Assembly (NCBI GenBank): GCA_029936675.1
Contig: JAPYSB010000003.1
Location: 217,489-281,488 of the forward strand
DNA: 64,000 nucleotides
Source: Dehalococcoidia bacterium
Lineage (GTDB): Bacteria; Chloroflexota; Dehalococcoidia; Lucifugimonadales; UBA826
Direction: 5' to 3'
Part shown: positions 34,119 to 42,697 of the stretch, one piece after another
Numbering within the stretch: the first letter of the stretch is position 1
How the letters are laid out: each line of letters begins with the position of its first letter
Translations under genes and position numbers: made by a program
Notes under the pieces: generated by a model
What the model saw: the letters and a program-made list of their open reading frames with translations, nothing else
Database searches by the model: none
Told to the model about the DNA's origin: nothing

Positions 34119-34883
34119 TTAGGACTCTAGCTTCTTTGCTTTCGTTTTTAAGTTATTTAGACCCGATTCTATGTATCCTTGGAAGCTGCATAAAAACATA
34201 CGGCCACCAGCCAATACCCACCTTTCTATGTTGTTGTCTCCAGCAGTTGACCCAGTTGCAAAACCTGCTGCAGAAATTTTCTTCATTGAACTTTCAATTA
34301 CCGCCTCAACGTCAGGATGGCTAGGTTTCCCGAGATAATCAGGACCCATGCTTTGAGAAAGGTCACCGGGTACAACCATGAAACAGTCCACCTCATCTAC
34401 GGTCAGTATTTCGTCAAGATTTTCGACTGCAACAACATCTTCTATTAAGGCTAATAACAATATCTCATCGTTGGCTTTGGCTACATAGTCCGTAACTCCC
34501 AAGCCCTGCCGTGAAGTAAACATACCTCTACTTCCTTCAGGAGTGTATTTTCCTCCTTGAACTAGCCTTTCCGCCTCTTCTTTTGTGTTTACGTGCGGTA
34601 CCACCACGGCCTGTGCGCCTCTATCTAAAGCCCTACCAACAAGCCAAGGGTCATTGTTGTTTACTCTGACGAGCGATGTCATACCCCATAGATCGCAGGC
34701 TCTAGATATATCACTTATTTGTGACCAAGTTGCCTCCCCGTGTTCCATTTCTATCCAGATGATATCCACAGCTTCCGATGATCCTAGAAAATCAACCATA
34801 TCGGTGTCCGTGCACGACACTGCCATGACAGTTTCGCCATTTTTTAACTTTTGCTTTGCTCTATTTTTTCTTATTTCAGGCAT
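34119..34883 (-). CDS. HpcH/HpaI aldolase family protein
   Basis: A 254-residue metal-dependent aldolase: DIIWIEMEHGEATWSQISDISR (N-terminal active site), TSLVRVNNNDPWLVGRALDRGAQAVVVPHVNTKEEAERLV, LALIEDVVAVENLDEILTVDEVDCFMVVPGDLSQSMG with Glu and Asp metal ligands. It probably splits a 4-hydroxy-2-keto acid to give pyruvate. It lies between the LLM monooxygenase and CoA-transferase genes, with short gaps (27 and 40 bases), suggesting one operon. Confidence 0.88.
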   Translation of the reverse strand: MPEIRKNRAKQKLKNGETVMAVSCTDTDMVDFLGSSEAVDIIWIEMEHGEATWSQISDISRACDLWGMTSLVRVNNNDPWLVGRALDRGAQAVVVPHVNTKEEAERLVQGGKYTPEGSRGMFTSRQGLGVTDYVAKANDEILLLALIEDVVAVENLDEILTVDEVDCFMVVPGDLSQSMGPDYLGKPSHPDVEAVIESSMKKISAAGFATGSTAGDNNIERWVLAGGRMFLCSFQGYIESGLNNLKTKAKKLES

Positions 34884-34923
34884 GTTTTCTTATATGCTCC
34901 TTCAAATTAATCCAGCAACTATC

Positions 34924-36135
34924 TTATATAACTTCAATATCACTCAACTTTTTTATTTGGGATTCGCTATAGCCTAAAGAAGATAGAATCTCATTATTGT
35001 GTTCCCCTAATTCCGGAGCAAACCCAGGATTGCTGGGAGTTTCAGAAAAGTTCCAAGGTGATCCGTGGATTTTGATATTCTCCCCAATTTTCGGGTGAAA
35101 AATTTCTTTAACATAGCCATTCGCAACAATGTTTGGGTCGTTAGATGCCTCTAACATTGTGTTTACTGGAGCGGCGACCATGTCTGCCTCCCGCAAAATG
35201 GATACCCAGTGTTCTCGGGTATTGGTTGCGAACATTGATGAGAGAGTATCTAGAATTTCATTTTTCTTGTTTTCGGAATCAAAGGCTAATCCTAAATCGA
35301 GTAAACCTTTTTCCTCCATCGAGTCGTGGAACCCAAGGATTTCAAGAGCTGAGATCCAGTGCCGGGCGTCCAATTGAATTGCTAGAGGGTTACCATTGCT
35401 GTCGTTAAAACATGCAGCGATTCCTGCTCTGTTACGGCTGCCGTTTATTCGAGCCCCAGTAATGGGAGGCTGATTTTTCCACATTGTTGTGGCCATAGTC
35501 CAGCCCATTAACCGAAAGGCGCTGCCTACTAAGGAAGTATCTACCTTTTGGCCTTGCCCTGTTTCCCTCGCATGAATCAAGGCGGCTAAAACCCCTCCAA
35601 AAGTAAGAATTGCTGTAGTTTCATCCGCAACTGAAGCTACTCCAGTTCGCATAGGTTGCCCTGGAATAGAGAAGGCTTCCGTGATCCCCGATAGAGCTTG
35701 CCCTACCGCGTCAGTTCCTGGTAGGTTTGCGTCAGGTCCTTCTAAGCCATAAGCTGACACGGATGCATAAACCAATCGAGGATTAATTTTCCTTAATTCT
35801 TCGTATCCAAATCCGTTTCTCTCCGCAGCCCCGGGCCTAAAATTCTGTCCAAAAACATCCGCTCTCTTCACTAATTCATGTAGAATCTTTTTCCCTTCTT
35901 CTGCTTTAAGATTCAAAGTGAGACTTTTCACACCTCTATTATTGGTTTCAAAAAAGGAACTCACTCCATTCTTGATTTCGCCAGCACGTCTTGAACCATC
36001 GCCTGCTCCTGGAACTTCAATTTTTATAACTTCAGCTCCTAGATCTGCCATCAGCATATAAGGAACCGTCCCAGCCTGTGCTGTAGAACAAGTTACTACC
36101 CGTACTCCTGATAACACTCCGTGTGTGTTAGTCAT
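34924..36135 (-). CDS. CaiB/BaiF family (class III) CoA-transferase
   Basis: A 403-residue class III CoA-transferase: GVRVVTCSTAQAGTVPYMLMADLGAEVIKIEVPGAGDGSR (N-terminal CoA-binding), SLTLNLKAEEGKKIL, AERNGFGYEELRKINPRLVYASVSAYGLEGP, then TDAVGQALSGITEAF with the likely catalytic Asp. It activates an acid by CoA exchange. It lies upstream of the HpcH aldolase gene and downstream of an enolase-family enzyme, consistent with degradation of an acid that becomes a CoA ester. Substrate unknown. Confidence 0.9.
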   Translation of the reverse strand: MTNTHGVLSGVRVVTCSTAQAGTVPYMLMADLGAEVIKIEVPGAGDGSRRAGEIKNGVSSFFETNNRGVKSLTLNLKAEEGKKILHELVKRADVFGQNFRPGAAERNGFGYEELRKINPRLVYASVSAYGLEGPDANLPGTDAVGQALSGITEAFSIPGQPMRTGVASVADETTAILTFGGVLAALIHARETGQGQKVDTSLVGSAFRLMGWTMATTMWKNQPPITGARINGSRNRAGIAACFNDSNGNPLAIQLDARHWISALEILGFHDSMEEKGLLDLGLAFDSENKKNEILDTLSSMFATNTREHWVSILREADMVAAPVNTMLEASNDPNIVANGYVKEIFHPKIGENIKIHGSPWNFSETPSNPGFAPELGEHNNEILSSLGYSESQIKKLSDIEVI

Positions 36136-36173
36136 TTAGATTTCCCACTCCTAAAATCGAATGTCGTATTTTA

Positions 36174-37346
36174 TTATTCAGCTATAGTCTCTTCCCCAGT
36201 TTTGTGGAAATTAATCCAGTCCCAATCCAGACTCACACCAATACCGGGTCCTTGCGGTGCGTAAACATTTCCGTTCTTATCTATAGCGCCAAGGTCATCA
36301 CTGTAATCCAAATATACAGGAGCTTTTGTCGTTGGTAAATTTGGGTGTACCAGGCCAAGTTCGTAAAAATTGGTGTTTCTTATGGAAGACATGATGTGCC
36401 TGTGGACTGGGCCGGGGCCGTGGAGTTCCATATCGAGCCCGAATCCTTCCGCAGCATGAGCTATCTTCATCGCCCCGGTTATGCCCCCATCTTCGTGTGC
36501 TCCGGCTCGGACATAATCGGTGGCATCAGCTACGATGAAATCGACATGCTGTTCGAGGAGCCGAATGTGCTCGGTTTGAAGCAAGGGGGTTTTTACCAAT
36601 TGTCTTAGTTTTCGATGTGCAAATTGAGAAACTCCATTATCTTGGAATGGGTCTTCCCACCAGAAAAATTTGGCCTCGTCACAAGCCCTTCCCAGTTTTA
36701 GGGCATCCCCAAAATTCTTTATTTCACAGGCTGGGTCTATCAGCAGGTCAAGTTTACCTTCGAATTTGTTCCCAAGATTTAAAACATTCTCAACCTCACG
36801 ATTGATATTGTCCCGTGCTAGGCCCCATCCGTGCACCTTGAATGCTTGGTATCCTATTTGTAGACATTCCTGTGCGAAACCTTCGAAATCTTGAGGTGTT
36901 GTGAGGCCACCATTTTCATCGCCATGCAGGGTGGATGCGTAAGCCTTCAGTGGCTTCAGGTCGCCTCCTAGTAAACGGAATAAAGGCTCTCCATAAAATT
37001 TCCCTGCTATGTCCCAGAGGCAAATATCGACAATTCCCATCCCTAGCATCGCAAAATGCCTGGATCCTCTTTTCAGGTCGTTATATATTGGCTCTCGCGC
37101 CAGGGCATTTTTGCCGATGAGGTATGAACCCAACATTTTTATTTCAGCCAGAGCCGGATCTTTAACATCAGGATACTCGCCGGTTATACCTTGATTGGTA
37201 TGTATTCTCACCAAAGATCCCGATTGTTTGGATTTTCCTCCTGGCTCATACACCATGTTAAAGGTGTTGTAATCCCTACCTACTTCCTCCAACGTGTGAG
37301 AATAATGAATAGCTTCTATTTTTGTTATAACAGGTGCTTCTCTCAT
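36174..37346 (-). CDS. Mandelate racemase/muconate lactonizing enzyme family (enolase superfamily) protein
   Basis: A 390-residue enolase-superfamily enzyme. The barrel contains AFKVHGWG (KxHG, a possible Lys-His catalytic pair), metal ligands in LLIDPACEI (Asp), WWEDPFQD (Glu) and LLQTEHIRLLEQHVDF (Glu), and ADATDYVRAGAHEDGGITGAMKIAHAAEGFGLDMELHG near the C-terminus. These enzymes abstract a proton next to a carboxylate, dehydrating sugar acids or cycloisomerising. I choose the ATG at 37346, with GAGGG upstream; the extra 30 residues of a longer frame overlap the amidase gene. A second family member is at 43693. Confidence 0.87.
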   Translation of the reverse strand: MREAPVITKIEAIHYSHTLEEVGRDYNTFNMVYEPGGKSKQSGSLVRIHTNQGITGEYPDVKDPALAEIKMLGSYLIGKNALAREPIYNDLKRGSRHFAMLGMGIVDICLWDIAGKFYGEPLFRLLGGDLKPLKAYASTLHGDENGGLTTPQDFEGFAQECLQIGYQAFKVHGWGLARDNINREVENVLNLGNKFEGKLDLLIDPACEIKNFGDALKLGRACDEAKFFWWEDPFQDNGVSQFAHRKLRQLVKTPLLQTEHIRLLEQHVDFIVADATDYVRAGAHEDGGITGAMKIAHAAEGFGLDMELHGPGPVHRHIMSSIRNTNFYELGLVHPNLPTTKAPVYLDYSDDLGAIDKNGNVYAPQGPGIGVSLDWDWINFHKTGEETIAE

Positions 37347-37414
37347 TATTTCCCTCTTTCTATTTTTGTTTTTTCGCTTTATAAGTAAAGGTTTTTCGGC
37401 GAAGCCGACGGAGC

Positions 37415-38806
37415 TTAGATGTTTGGATTTTTCCATCCTCCTGAATTTTTTTCAAGTTCCAGTGCTATTGCGAGTGAAACATCTTCTCTCCATGGCCGGG
37501 AGACGATTTGTACCCCGATGGGCAAATTCTCCTCGGTGGTTCCATATCTGACCACGGTACCTGGCCATCCAGTCATATTGTAGGCCTGTGTGTATGCAAA
37601 CGCGTTTGTATTTTTGTCGCTGAAGGTCTCGCCGTGATCAATGGCAGCAAAAGGAGCTGTGGGGCTGATTATAGCGTCATAGTCCTTCATGAAAAACAAC
37701 ATGTCACTACGGTATTTATCTAACTTCTCTAGGTTAGCTGTGAATTCAGCTGTGGGTATCAGGTTGGCACTGCTTAAGCGCTTTTGAAGAAATGGAGATA
37801 TTTCTTTCGTATTGGCAGATGCTATCAATCGTTTTACCCATGCTCTTCCGTCACCACCGTTAAGTGAATTACTGATTTCGGGGATCATTTGCAGTGCGTT
37901 TGGACGAGCCTCTTCAACTATGAGGCCTATATTCTCTAGGGATTTAGCAGCATTTCTTACGGTATTTTGGATTTCTTGAGACGGCTGCTGAATACCGTTA
38001 TCCGTATAGAAAGCTACTCTTAGATTTTGAACCCTAACCTTATACGGGTCTCTTAATGGCATTTCAATAATGGCAGGATCTACCCAGTCTGGTCCGCAAA
38101 GGATAGGTAGAGTTAGTACCAAATCTTCCACGTATCGGCCCATAGGCCCATTTTGAGTTAGAGAATCGAGCACTCCCATAGTGTGGTTCACAATGTGACC
38201 AGTTCGGGGTATCCGGCCACTATTGGGTTTGATACCGGCTATCCCACAAAAATGTGAAGGCATTCTTATGCTGCCACCGGTGTCACTCCCTACGTCCAAC
38301 GGTGAACCACCCGCAGCTATGATGGCTGCTGCGCCACCACTTGATCCTCCAGGAATTCTAGTTAGGTTATATGGGTTGTTGGTGCGCCCATAGACTAGAT
38401 TGTCCGTCTCTCCAGCCAGAGTAAACTCAGGGGTATTTGTTTTACCTAATAGGATCGCTCCAGCATTTCTTAATCTGGATGTGACAGTTGAGTCATTATC
38501 TGGGATAAAGTTGAGTCGCCCTTTTGTACCGCCGGTCGATATTACCTCGGCCGTGTCCAACGAATCTTTTAGAGTCATAGGGACTCCATGCAAAGGGCCG
38601 ATTTTTTCCTTTCCTGATATTTTCGCGTCTGCTGCTTTTGCCTCTGTGAGTGCTCTTTCAGAACATAATTGGACCACTGCGTTAAGTGCAGGATTCACGG
38701 CCTCGATGCGTTCTAAATGCATCTCAGTCACTTCTAGGCAGGAAATGTTTTTCTGTCTGATTTCAGACGCTATTTTGGTTGCTGATGCATAAATTAAATC
38801 GTTCAA
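37415..38806 (-). CDS. Amidase (amidase-signature family)
   Basis: A 463-residue amidase-signature enzyme. Catalytic Ser-Ser-Lys triad: Lys in GVPMTLKDSLDT (about residue 77), the Gly/Ser stretch TRIPGGSSGGAAAIIAAGGSPLDVGSDTGGSIRMP with the cis-Ser and nucleophile Ser. These hydrolyse amides such as amino-acid or aryl amides. TTG start at 38806, AAGGAG eight bases upstream. It is directly upstream of the enolase-family gene on the same strand. Substrate unknown. Confidence 0.9.
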   Translation of the reverse strand: MNDLIYASATKIASEIRQKNISCLEVTEMHLERIEAVNPALNAVVQLCSERALTEAKAADAKISGKEKIGPLHGVPMTLKDSLDTAEVISTGGTKGRLNFIPDNDSTVTSRLRNAGAILLGKTNTPEFTLAGETDNLVYGRTNNPYNLTRIPGGSSGGAAAIIAAGGSPLDVGSDTGGSIRMPSHFCGIAGIKPNSGRIPRTGHIVNHTMGVLDSLTQNGPMGRYVEDLVLTLPILCGPDWVDPAIIEMPLRDPYKVRVQNLRVAFYTDNGIQQPSQEIQNTVRNAAKSLENIGLIVEEARPNALQMIPEISNSLNGGDGRAWVKRLIASANTKEISPFLQKRLSSANLIPTAEFTANLEKLDKYRSDMLFFMKDYDAIISPTAPFAAIDHGETFSDKNTNAFAYTQAYNMTGWPGTVVRYGTTEENLPIGVQIVSRPWREDVSLAIALELEKNSGGWKNPNI

Positions 38807-38837
38807 CGTACTGCTCCTTGCTTTGGTAGCCTGAATA

Positions 38838-38906
38838 ATATCACTAGCTTATCTCCAATAAATCATTTCTGGATCCTCCCAAAACAAAAGATCCCACCAG
38901 TGATAT
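38838..38906. repeat. Inverted repeat in divergent amidase-MFS intergenic region
   Basis: The arms ATATCACT (38838-38845) and AGTGATAT (38899-38906) are perfect 8-bp inverted copies, 53 bases apart, in the 132-base gap between the divergent amidase and MFS genes. They could be paired operator half-sites or chance. No regulator gene is adjacent. Confidence 0.25.
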
Positions 38907-38938
38907 ATTTGACGTATTTCTAAACAGGCACCTTTTTA

Positions 38939-40168
38939 ATGCTTCGGGATCAAATTAAATCAACTGTATGGTCGAATCCCAAACTTTGGGCTGTTTCACT
39001 AGGTGAAACCCTCGCATGGGCGGGCCTTTTTTATCTGTTTCCCGCTTCCCTGATACGTTGGAAATTGCATTTTGGGTGGAGCGTATCAGAACTTTCTACG
39101 GGACTCATGATCGCCTTGATGGTCTCTGCGATTACTGGGATAGGTTCTGGGAAACTGATTGACAAAGGATTTGGCCGAGAACTGATGTCGGGAGGGGCGG
39201 TGCTGGGAGGAGTTTGTCTTTTGCTTATTCCTATGGTCGGATCGTTAGATGAATTTTATATTCTGTGGGCTGTGGCCGGCATAGCGATGGGAGCCTGCCT
39301 CTATGATCCTTGTTTTGCTATTCTTACTAGACATTACTCTTCCGAAGCCAAAGAACCTATTGTGATGGTTACCCTTTTTGCAGGCTTTTCAATAAGCTTC
39401 AGTTTCATATTGTCGGCATCGATTTCTAGTGTTTTCAATTGGGAAACCAGTTTTTATGTGTTTAGTTTTCTACTGTGCTTTTTGGCAGCGCCACTCTTTT
39501 GGATTGGAATATCAGTGGATACAAAGCCAAAACGATCGACAACAGAGCTTTTTTCTGAATCAAAGAGCCTTAGTAACTTCTTCAGAGGGTTGATCGTAAA
39601 ACCTATTTTTTGGGGTTTAAGCATCCTTTTCGCAACCTTTGCCCTAAATCACATAATGATAATTAGTCAGATACTCCCTCTGTTTGAAAGCAAGGGAGCT
39701 TCCTCCACGTCGGCTGTTTTGATGGCTTCCGCAATGGGACCAATGCAAGTTGGCGGGCGGATGGCTTTGTTAGGGTTAGAAAAATATCTCAAAAAAGAAT
39801 TCGAGATTACTCGAGTCGCTATATTTAGCTGTGTCGCATTGGTTTGTGCTAGTGGGCTACTGTATTACTCAGAAATGAGCCCTCTCGTTCTCGGACTGTT
39901 CGTAGTATTCCAAGGAGGATCATTCGGGATAATAAATCTTGTGAAGCCAGTCATAACAGCAAGGCTTTTGGGTGAGTCTAACTTTGGATTTATATCAGCA
40001 GTGGTTGGTGTTGGCTACATTTTCGGGTTTGCTATTGCCCCAGGGGTGTCTGGTTTTATTTCAGATGTTTGGGGAAACGATCGTCTTATTGGGACAACTT
40101 TTTTATTGGCCTTGGTAGGATTTGTGATATTTTCAGCGTCAGCAACCAGAAAATTTAAACAGAAATAG
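38939..40168 (+). CDS. MFS transporter
   Basis: A 409-residue major facilitator with about 12 predicted helices (first near residues 15-35, last near 375-395) and a cytoplasmic loop near 190 (KPKRSTTELFSESKSL). GSGKLIDKGFGRELMSGGAVLGG is the family's motif-A-like loop 2-3. It imports or exports a small organic solute, identity unknown. Its transcription diverges from the amidase gene and converges with the haloalkane dehalogenase gene (2-base gap). Confidence 0.88.
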   Translation: MLRDQIKSTVWSNPKLWAVSLGETLAWAGLFYLFPASLIRWKLHFGWSVSELSTGLMIALMVSAITGIGSGKLIDKGFGRELMSGGAVLGGVCLLLIPMVGSLDEFYILWAVAGIAMGACLYDPCFAILTRHYSSEAKEPIVMVTLFAGFSISFSFILSASISSVFNWETSFYVFSFLLCFLAAPLFWIGISVDTKPKRSTTELFSESKSLSNFFRGLIVKPIFWGLSILFATFALNHIMIISQILPLFESKGASSTSAVLMASAMGPMQVGGRMALLGLEKYLKKEFEITRVAIFSCVALVCASGLLYYSEMSPLVLGLFVVFQGGSFGIINLVKPVITARLLGESNFGFISAVVGVGYIFGFAIAPGVSGFISDVWGNDRLIGTTFLLALVGFVIFSASATRKFKQK

Positions 40169-40170
40169 GT

Positions 40171-41055
40171 TTACCTAAAACTTCCTATGAAATTTGCCAG
40201 GTGATGGCCGATATCGTTTGGAGATATTTCCTGTACGAAATGGCCCCCTTTTACAGTCACTTCCCGTTGATTATTCCACAATCGGGCCTTTTCTCTCTGG
40301 TTACCAACCAGTATTGATCCCGGTTCCGCATTTATGAAGAGCTTGGGTATGTCACTTGCACTTAAAAATTCCGCATAAGATCCCGCTATGTCGACCATAT
40401 ATTCAGGTTCTCCAGCAATAGGTATTTCCCGGGGCCAGGTAAGCGTAGGGCGTCTGTCCTCCCCTGGTGTCTTGTAGGGTGCCGAATAAATTGCTAGATC
40501 CTTTTCTGAAAGCCTCCCATCTCCTGCAAGTATCCTTTCAACAAATATGTTTTTCTCCAATATTAGTTCTTCCCCAGCGTCGGACCTGAAAGCTTGGAAA
40601 ATATTTCTTGCTTCCGCAGGCCAATCCTCCCAACTTTCTATAGGGCCAGTTATAGCTTCCATGTAGGTAATGCTTTTAACTTTCTTTGGGTTAAGCTGGG
40701 TCCAGTAAAATCCGAGGGCTGAACCCCAGTCATGGATTACAAAATGAACGTTGCTGAGATCTAAATTCTCGAATAGTTTGTATAGGTATGTGCTGTGCTC
40801 TTCAAATTTGTAATTAGCAGGTCCAGTGCTGTCCAGCTTATCTGAGTCTCCCATTCCAATGAGATCAGGTGCTATAATTCTTCCTAGGTGGCCAACATGT
40901 GGGATTATATTTCTCCAAAGGTATGAAGATGTTGGATTTCCGTGGATAAAAACTATTGGATCTCCTACTCCTTCGTCTATGTAGGCCATAGATTTACCCT
41001 TAATATCCATAAACTTTTTGGGATATGGCTCTCTAGGAAAATTCCCTTTGGTCAT
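40171..41055 (-). CDS. Haloalkane dehalogenase-like alpha/beta hydrolase (HLD-II type)
   Basis: A 294-residue alpha/beta hydrolase with the active-site set of DhaA/LinB-type haloalkane dehalogenases. Asn40 and HGNPTSSYLWRN (halide ligand and oxyanion site), Asp109-Trp110 in VIHDWGSALGF (nucleophile and second halide ligand), the cap helices with YMEAITGP (acid region) and the base His in VKGGHFVQEISP are all present. These enzymes replace a halogen with hydroxyl. It is divergent from a hotdog thioesterase gene and convergent with the MFS gene. Family identity is strong; activity on specific haloalkanes is not shown. Confidence 0.85.
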   Translation of the reverse strand: MTKGNFPREPYPKKFMDIKGKSMAYIDEGVGDPIVFIHGNPTSSYLWRNIIPHVGHLGRIIAPDLIGMGDSDKLDSTGPANYKFEEHSTYLYKLFENLDLSNVHFVIHDWGSALGFYWTQLNPKKVKSITYMEAITGPIESWEDWPAEARNIFQAFRSDAGEELILEKNIFVERILAGDGRLSEKDLAIYSAPYKTPGEDRRPTLTWPREIPIAGEPEYMVDIAGSYAEFLSASDIPKLFINAEPGSILVGNQREKARLWNNQREVTVKGGHFVQEISPNDIGHHLANFIGSFR

Positions 41056-41194
41056 TACTATTCCTCAGTTTCGAGTTTGGGTTCCTGGTAGATAGACATT
41101 GATGTCAGTGGCTCGATCTTATCAAAATACGGCTAAACATTCTTTCTTCCCTCTTAGGTATAATCGTGCTTATATTCACTCACAGGAGAAAATT

Positions 41195-41569
41195 TTGAAT
41201 ACAAGCAAACTTGAAGTTGGCCAGTCAGGCTGTATCGATGTGCAAATCACTACTGAAATGACGACTAACAGAACTGGGAATAAAGGTGATGATGTATTGT
41301 CTACTCCCGCAATGTTGGGTCTGATGGAGGGTGCATGCATCAGGCAATCGGATCATCTCTTGGATGAAAATGCTTCCACTGTGGGTTACGCAGTTGATGG
41401 TCTTCGCCATGTTGCACGGACGGACGTTGGAGAAATTGTAGGAATAAGTACATCTTTGACCGAAATTGATAGGGAAAAGGGTCGCCTTACCTATGAGATT
41501 CAAGTAAGCCACAATGGTAATACGGTAGGCAAAGCGGTGCATAAGAGGGCGATAATTTCTAAAGGTTAA
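41195..41569 (+). CDS. Hotdog thioesterase (FlK-like)
   Basis: A 124-residue hotdog-fold thioesterase. The Thr37-Glu45-His72 set (VLSTPAMLGLMEGAC, DGLRHVARTDVGE) corresponds to the catalytic triad of FlK, the fluoroacetyl-CoA thioesterase family. It hydrolyses an acyl-CoA; the fluoroacetyl specificity cannot be read. Start is the TTG at 41195, with AGGAG six bases upstream; a longer frame from 41099 lacks a ribosome-binding site and reads as an unlikely N-terminus. It is divergent from the haloalkane dehalogenase gene, and a terminator follows the stop codon. Confidence 0.72.
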   Translation: MNTSKLEVGQSGCIDVQITTEMTTNRTGNKGDDVLSTPAMLGLMEGACIRQSDHLLDENASTVGYAVDGLRHVARTDVGEIVGISTSLTEIDREKGRLTYEIQVSHNGNTVGKAVHKRAIISKG

Positions 41570-41570
41570 A

Positions 41571-41618
41571 ATTCTCGAAGGTTTCCAGGGTTGGCAAAAC
41601 GAACCTTCGAATTTTTTT
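41571..41618 (+). terminator. Rho-independent terminator between thioesterase and alcohol dehydrogenase
   Basis: TCGAAGGTT (41575-41583) and AACCTTCGA (41602-41610) form a 9-bp stem with an 18-base loop, followed by a run of seven T (41612-41618). It lies just past the thioesterase stop codon and 16 bases before the alcohol dehydrogenase ATG, so it separates the two or controls the second. Confidence 0.75.
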
Positions 41619-41634
41619 AAAAGGAGAGCTAAGC

Positions 41635-42663
41635 ATGAAAAGGCTGCTTTTTACTGGAGATTCTGTCGTAGAGACTATAAATATCGAAAAACTGGCACCT
41701 CGTGCCGGAGAAATTCTTCTAAAAATGAAAGCCTCAGGTGTGTGTGGCAGTGATTTAAAAAATTTTAGAACTCCCCAATCAGAAAAACCAAAAATATCAG
41801 AATTGAAAGTTCCAGGCCATGAACCAGTCGGTGTAATAGCAGAACTTGGTTCTAATGTAGATGGACTGTCTATTGGAGACAAGGTCATGATGCATCACTA
41901 CACAGGTTGTTTGAAGTGCTCCATGTGCCTTACTGGATATACTCAAATGTGCTTAGCTGGGCATGAAGTTTATGGGTCGACAGCACATGGTGGTCATCAA
42001 GAATATATGGTCGTTCCAGCTTATACGTGCATTCCTATGCCGGAAGGTCTTGATTTTATTTCTGCGGCGGCCTGTTCATGTGGGACTGGTACTGCCTTTC
42101 ATGCGGTCAAAAGGTTGGCCCCAACAGGGCTAGATACTGTCGCTATATTTGGACAAGGACCTGTTGGCCTTTCAGCAACCATGTTCGCAGCTCACCTAGG
42201 TGCGAGGGTAATAGCAGTCGATATATCTTCATACCGGCTGGATCTGGCCAAAGAATTAGGTGCTGACGAGGTAATAGATTCCTCTTCAAGCAATCCGGAA
42301 CAGGTGATTAGAGAACTTACTAACGGTGAAGGGGCCGAATGCACATTGGACGCTACCGGCATACCAGAGGTTCGTATACAAGCCGTGAATAGTGCTAAAT
42401 ACTGGGGGAAAGCGTGTTTTGTAGGAGAAGGGAATAACACTACGTTCGATGTGAGTGCCCAAATAATTCATAAACAATTAACAATATTGGGTTCTTGGAC
42501 GTTTAGCCAAGCCGGTCTGAGCGAGGTGGCAAACTTTGTGGTCCAGAGGAAATCTCCTATGGATAAATTAATTACCCATACCTACGGCCTTGATGAAGCC
42601 CAACAGGCTTACGATACTTTTATTTCTGGTGAAACAGGCAAAGTTATTTTGACAATGGAATAG
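41635..42663 (+). CDS. Zinc-dependent alcohol dehydrogenase (MDR family)
   Basis: A 342-residue medium-chain dehydrogenase. Catalytic zinc ligands are Cys in SGVCGSDLKN, His in VPGHEPVGVI and the acidic residue; the structural-zinc cluster is YTGCLKCSMCLTGYTQMC. The NAD site is AIFGQGPVGLSATMFAAHLGA. Sequence style is threonine/sorbitol dehydrogenase-like. AAAGGAG lies nine bases before the ATG. The gene is preceded by a terminator and convergent with the cyclase gene. Substrate unknown. Confidence 0.9.
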   Translation: MKRLLFTGDSVVETINIEKLAPRAGEILLKMKASGVCGSDLKNFRTPQSEKPKISELKVPGHEPVGVIAELGSNVDGLSIGDKVMMHHYTGCLKCSMCLTGYTQMCLAGHEVYGSTAHGGHQEYMVVPAYTCIPMPEGLDFISAAACSCGTGTAFHAVKRLAPTGLDTVAIFGQGPVGLSATMFAAHLGARVIAVDISSYRLDLAKELGADEVIDSSSSNPEQVIRELTNGEGAECTLDATGIPEVRIQAVNSAKYWGKACFVGEGNNTTFDVSAQIIHKQLTILGSWTFSQAGLSEVANFVVQRKSPMDKLITHTYGLDEAQQAYDTFISGETGKVILTME

Positions 42664-42697
42664 CTTTGCAAAACACTGAATTGCTGATTTCAGTAAT

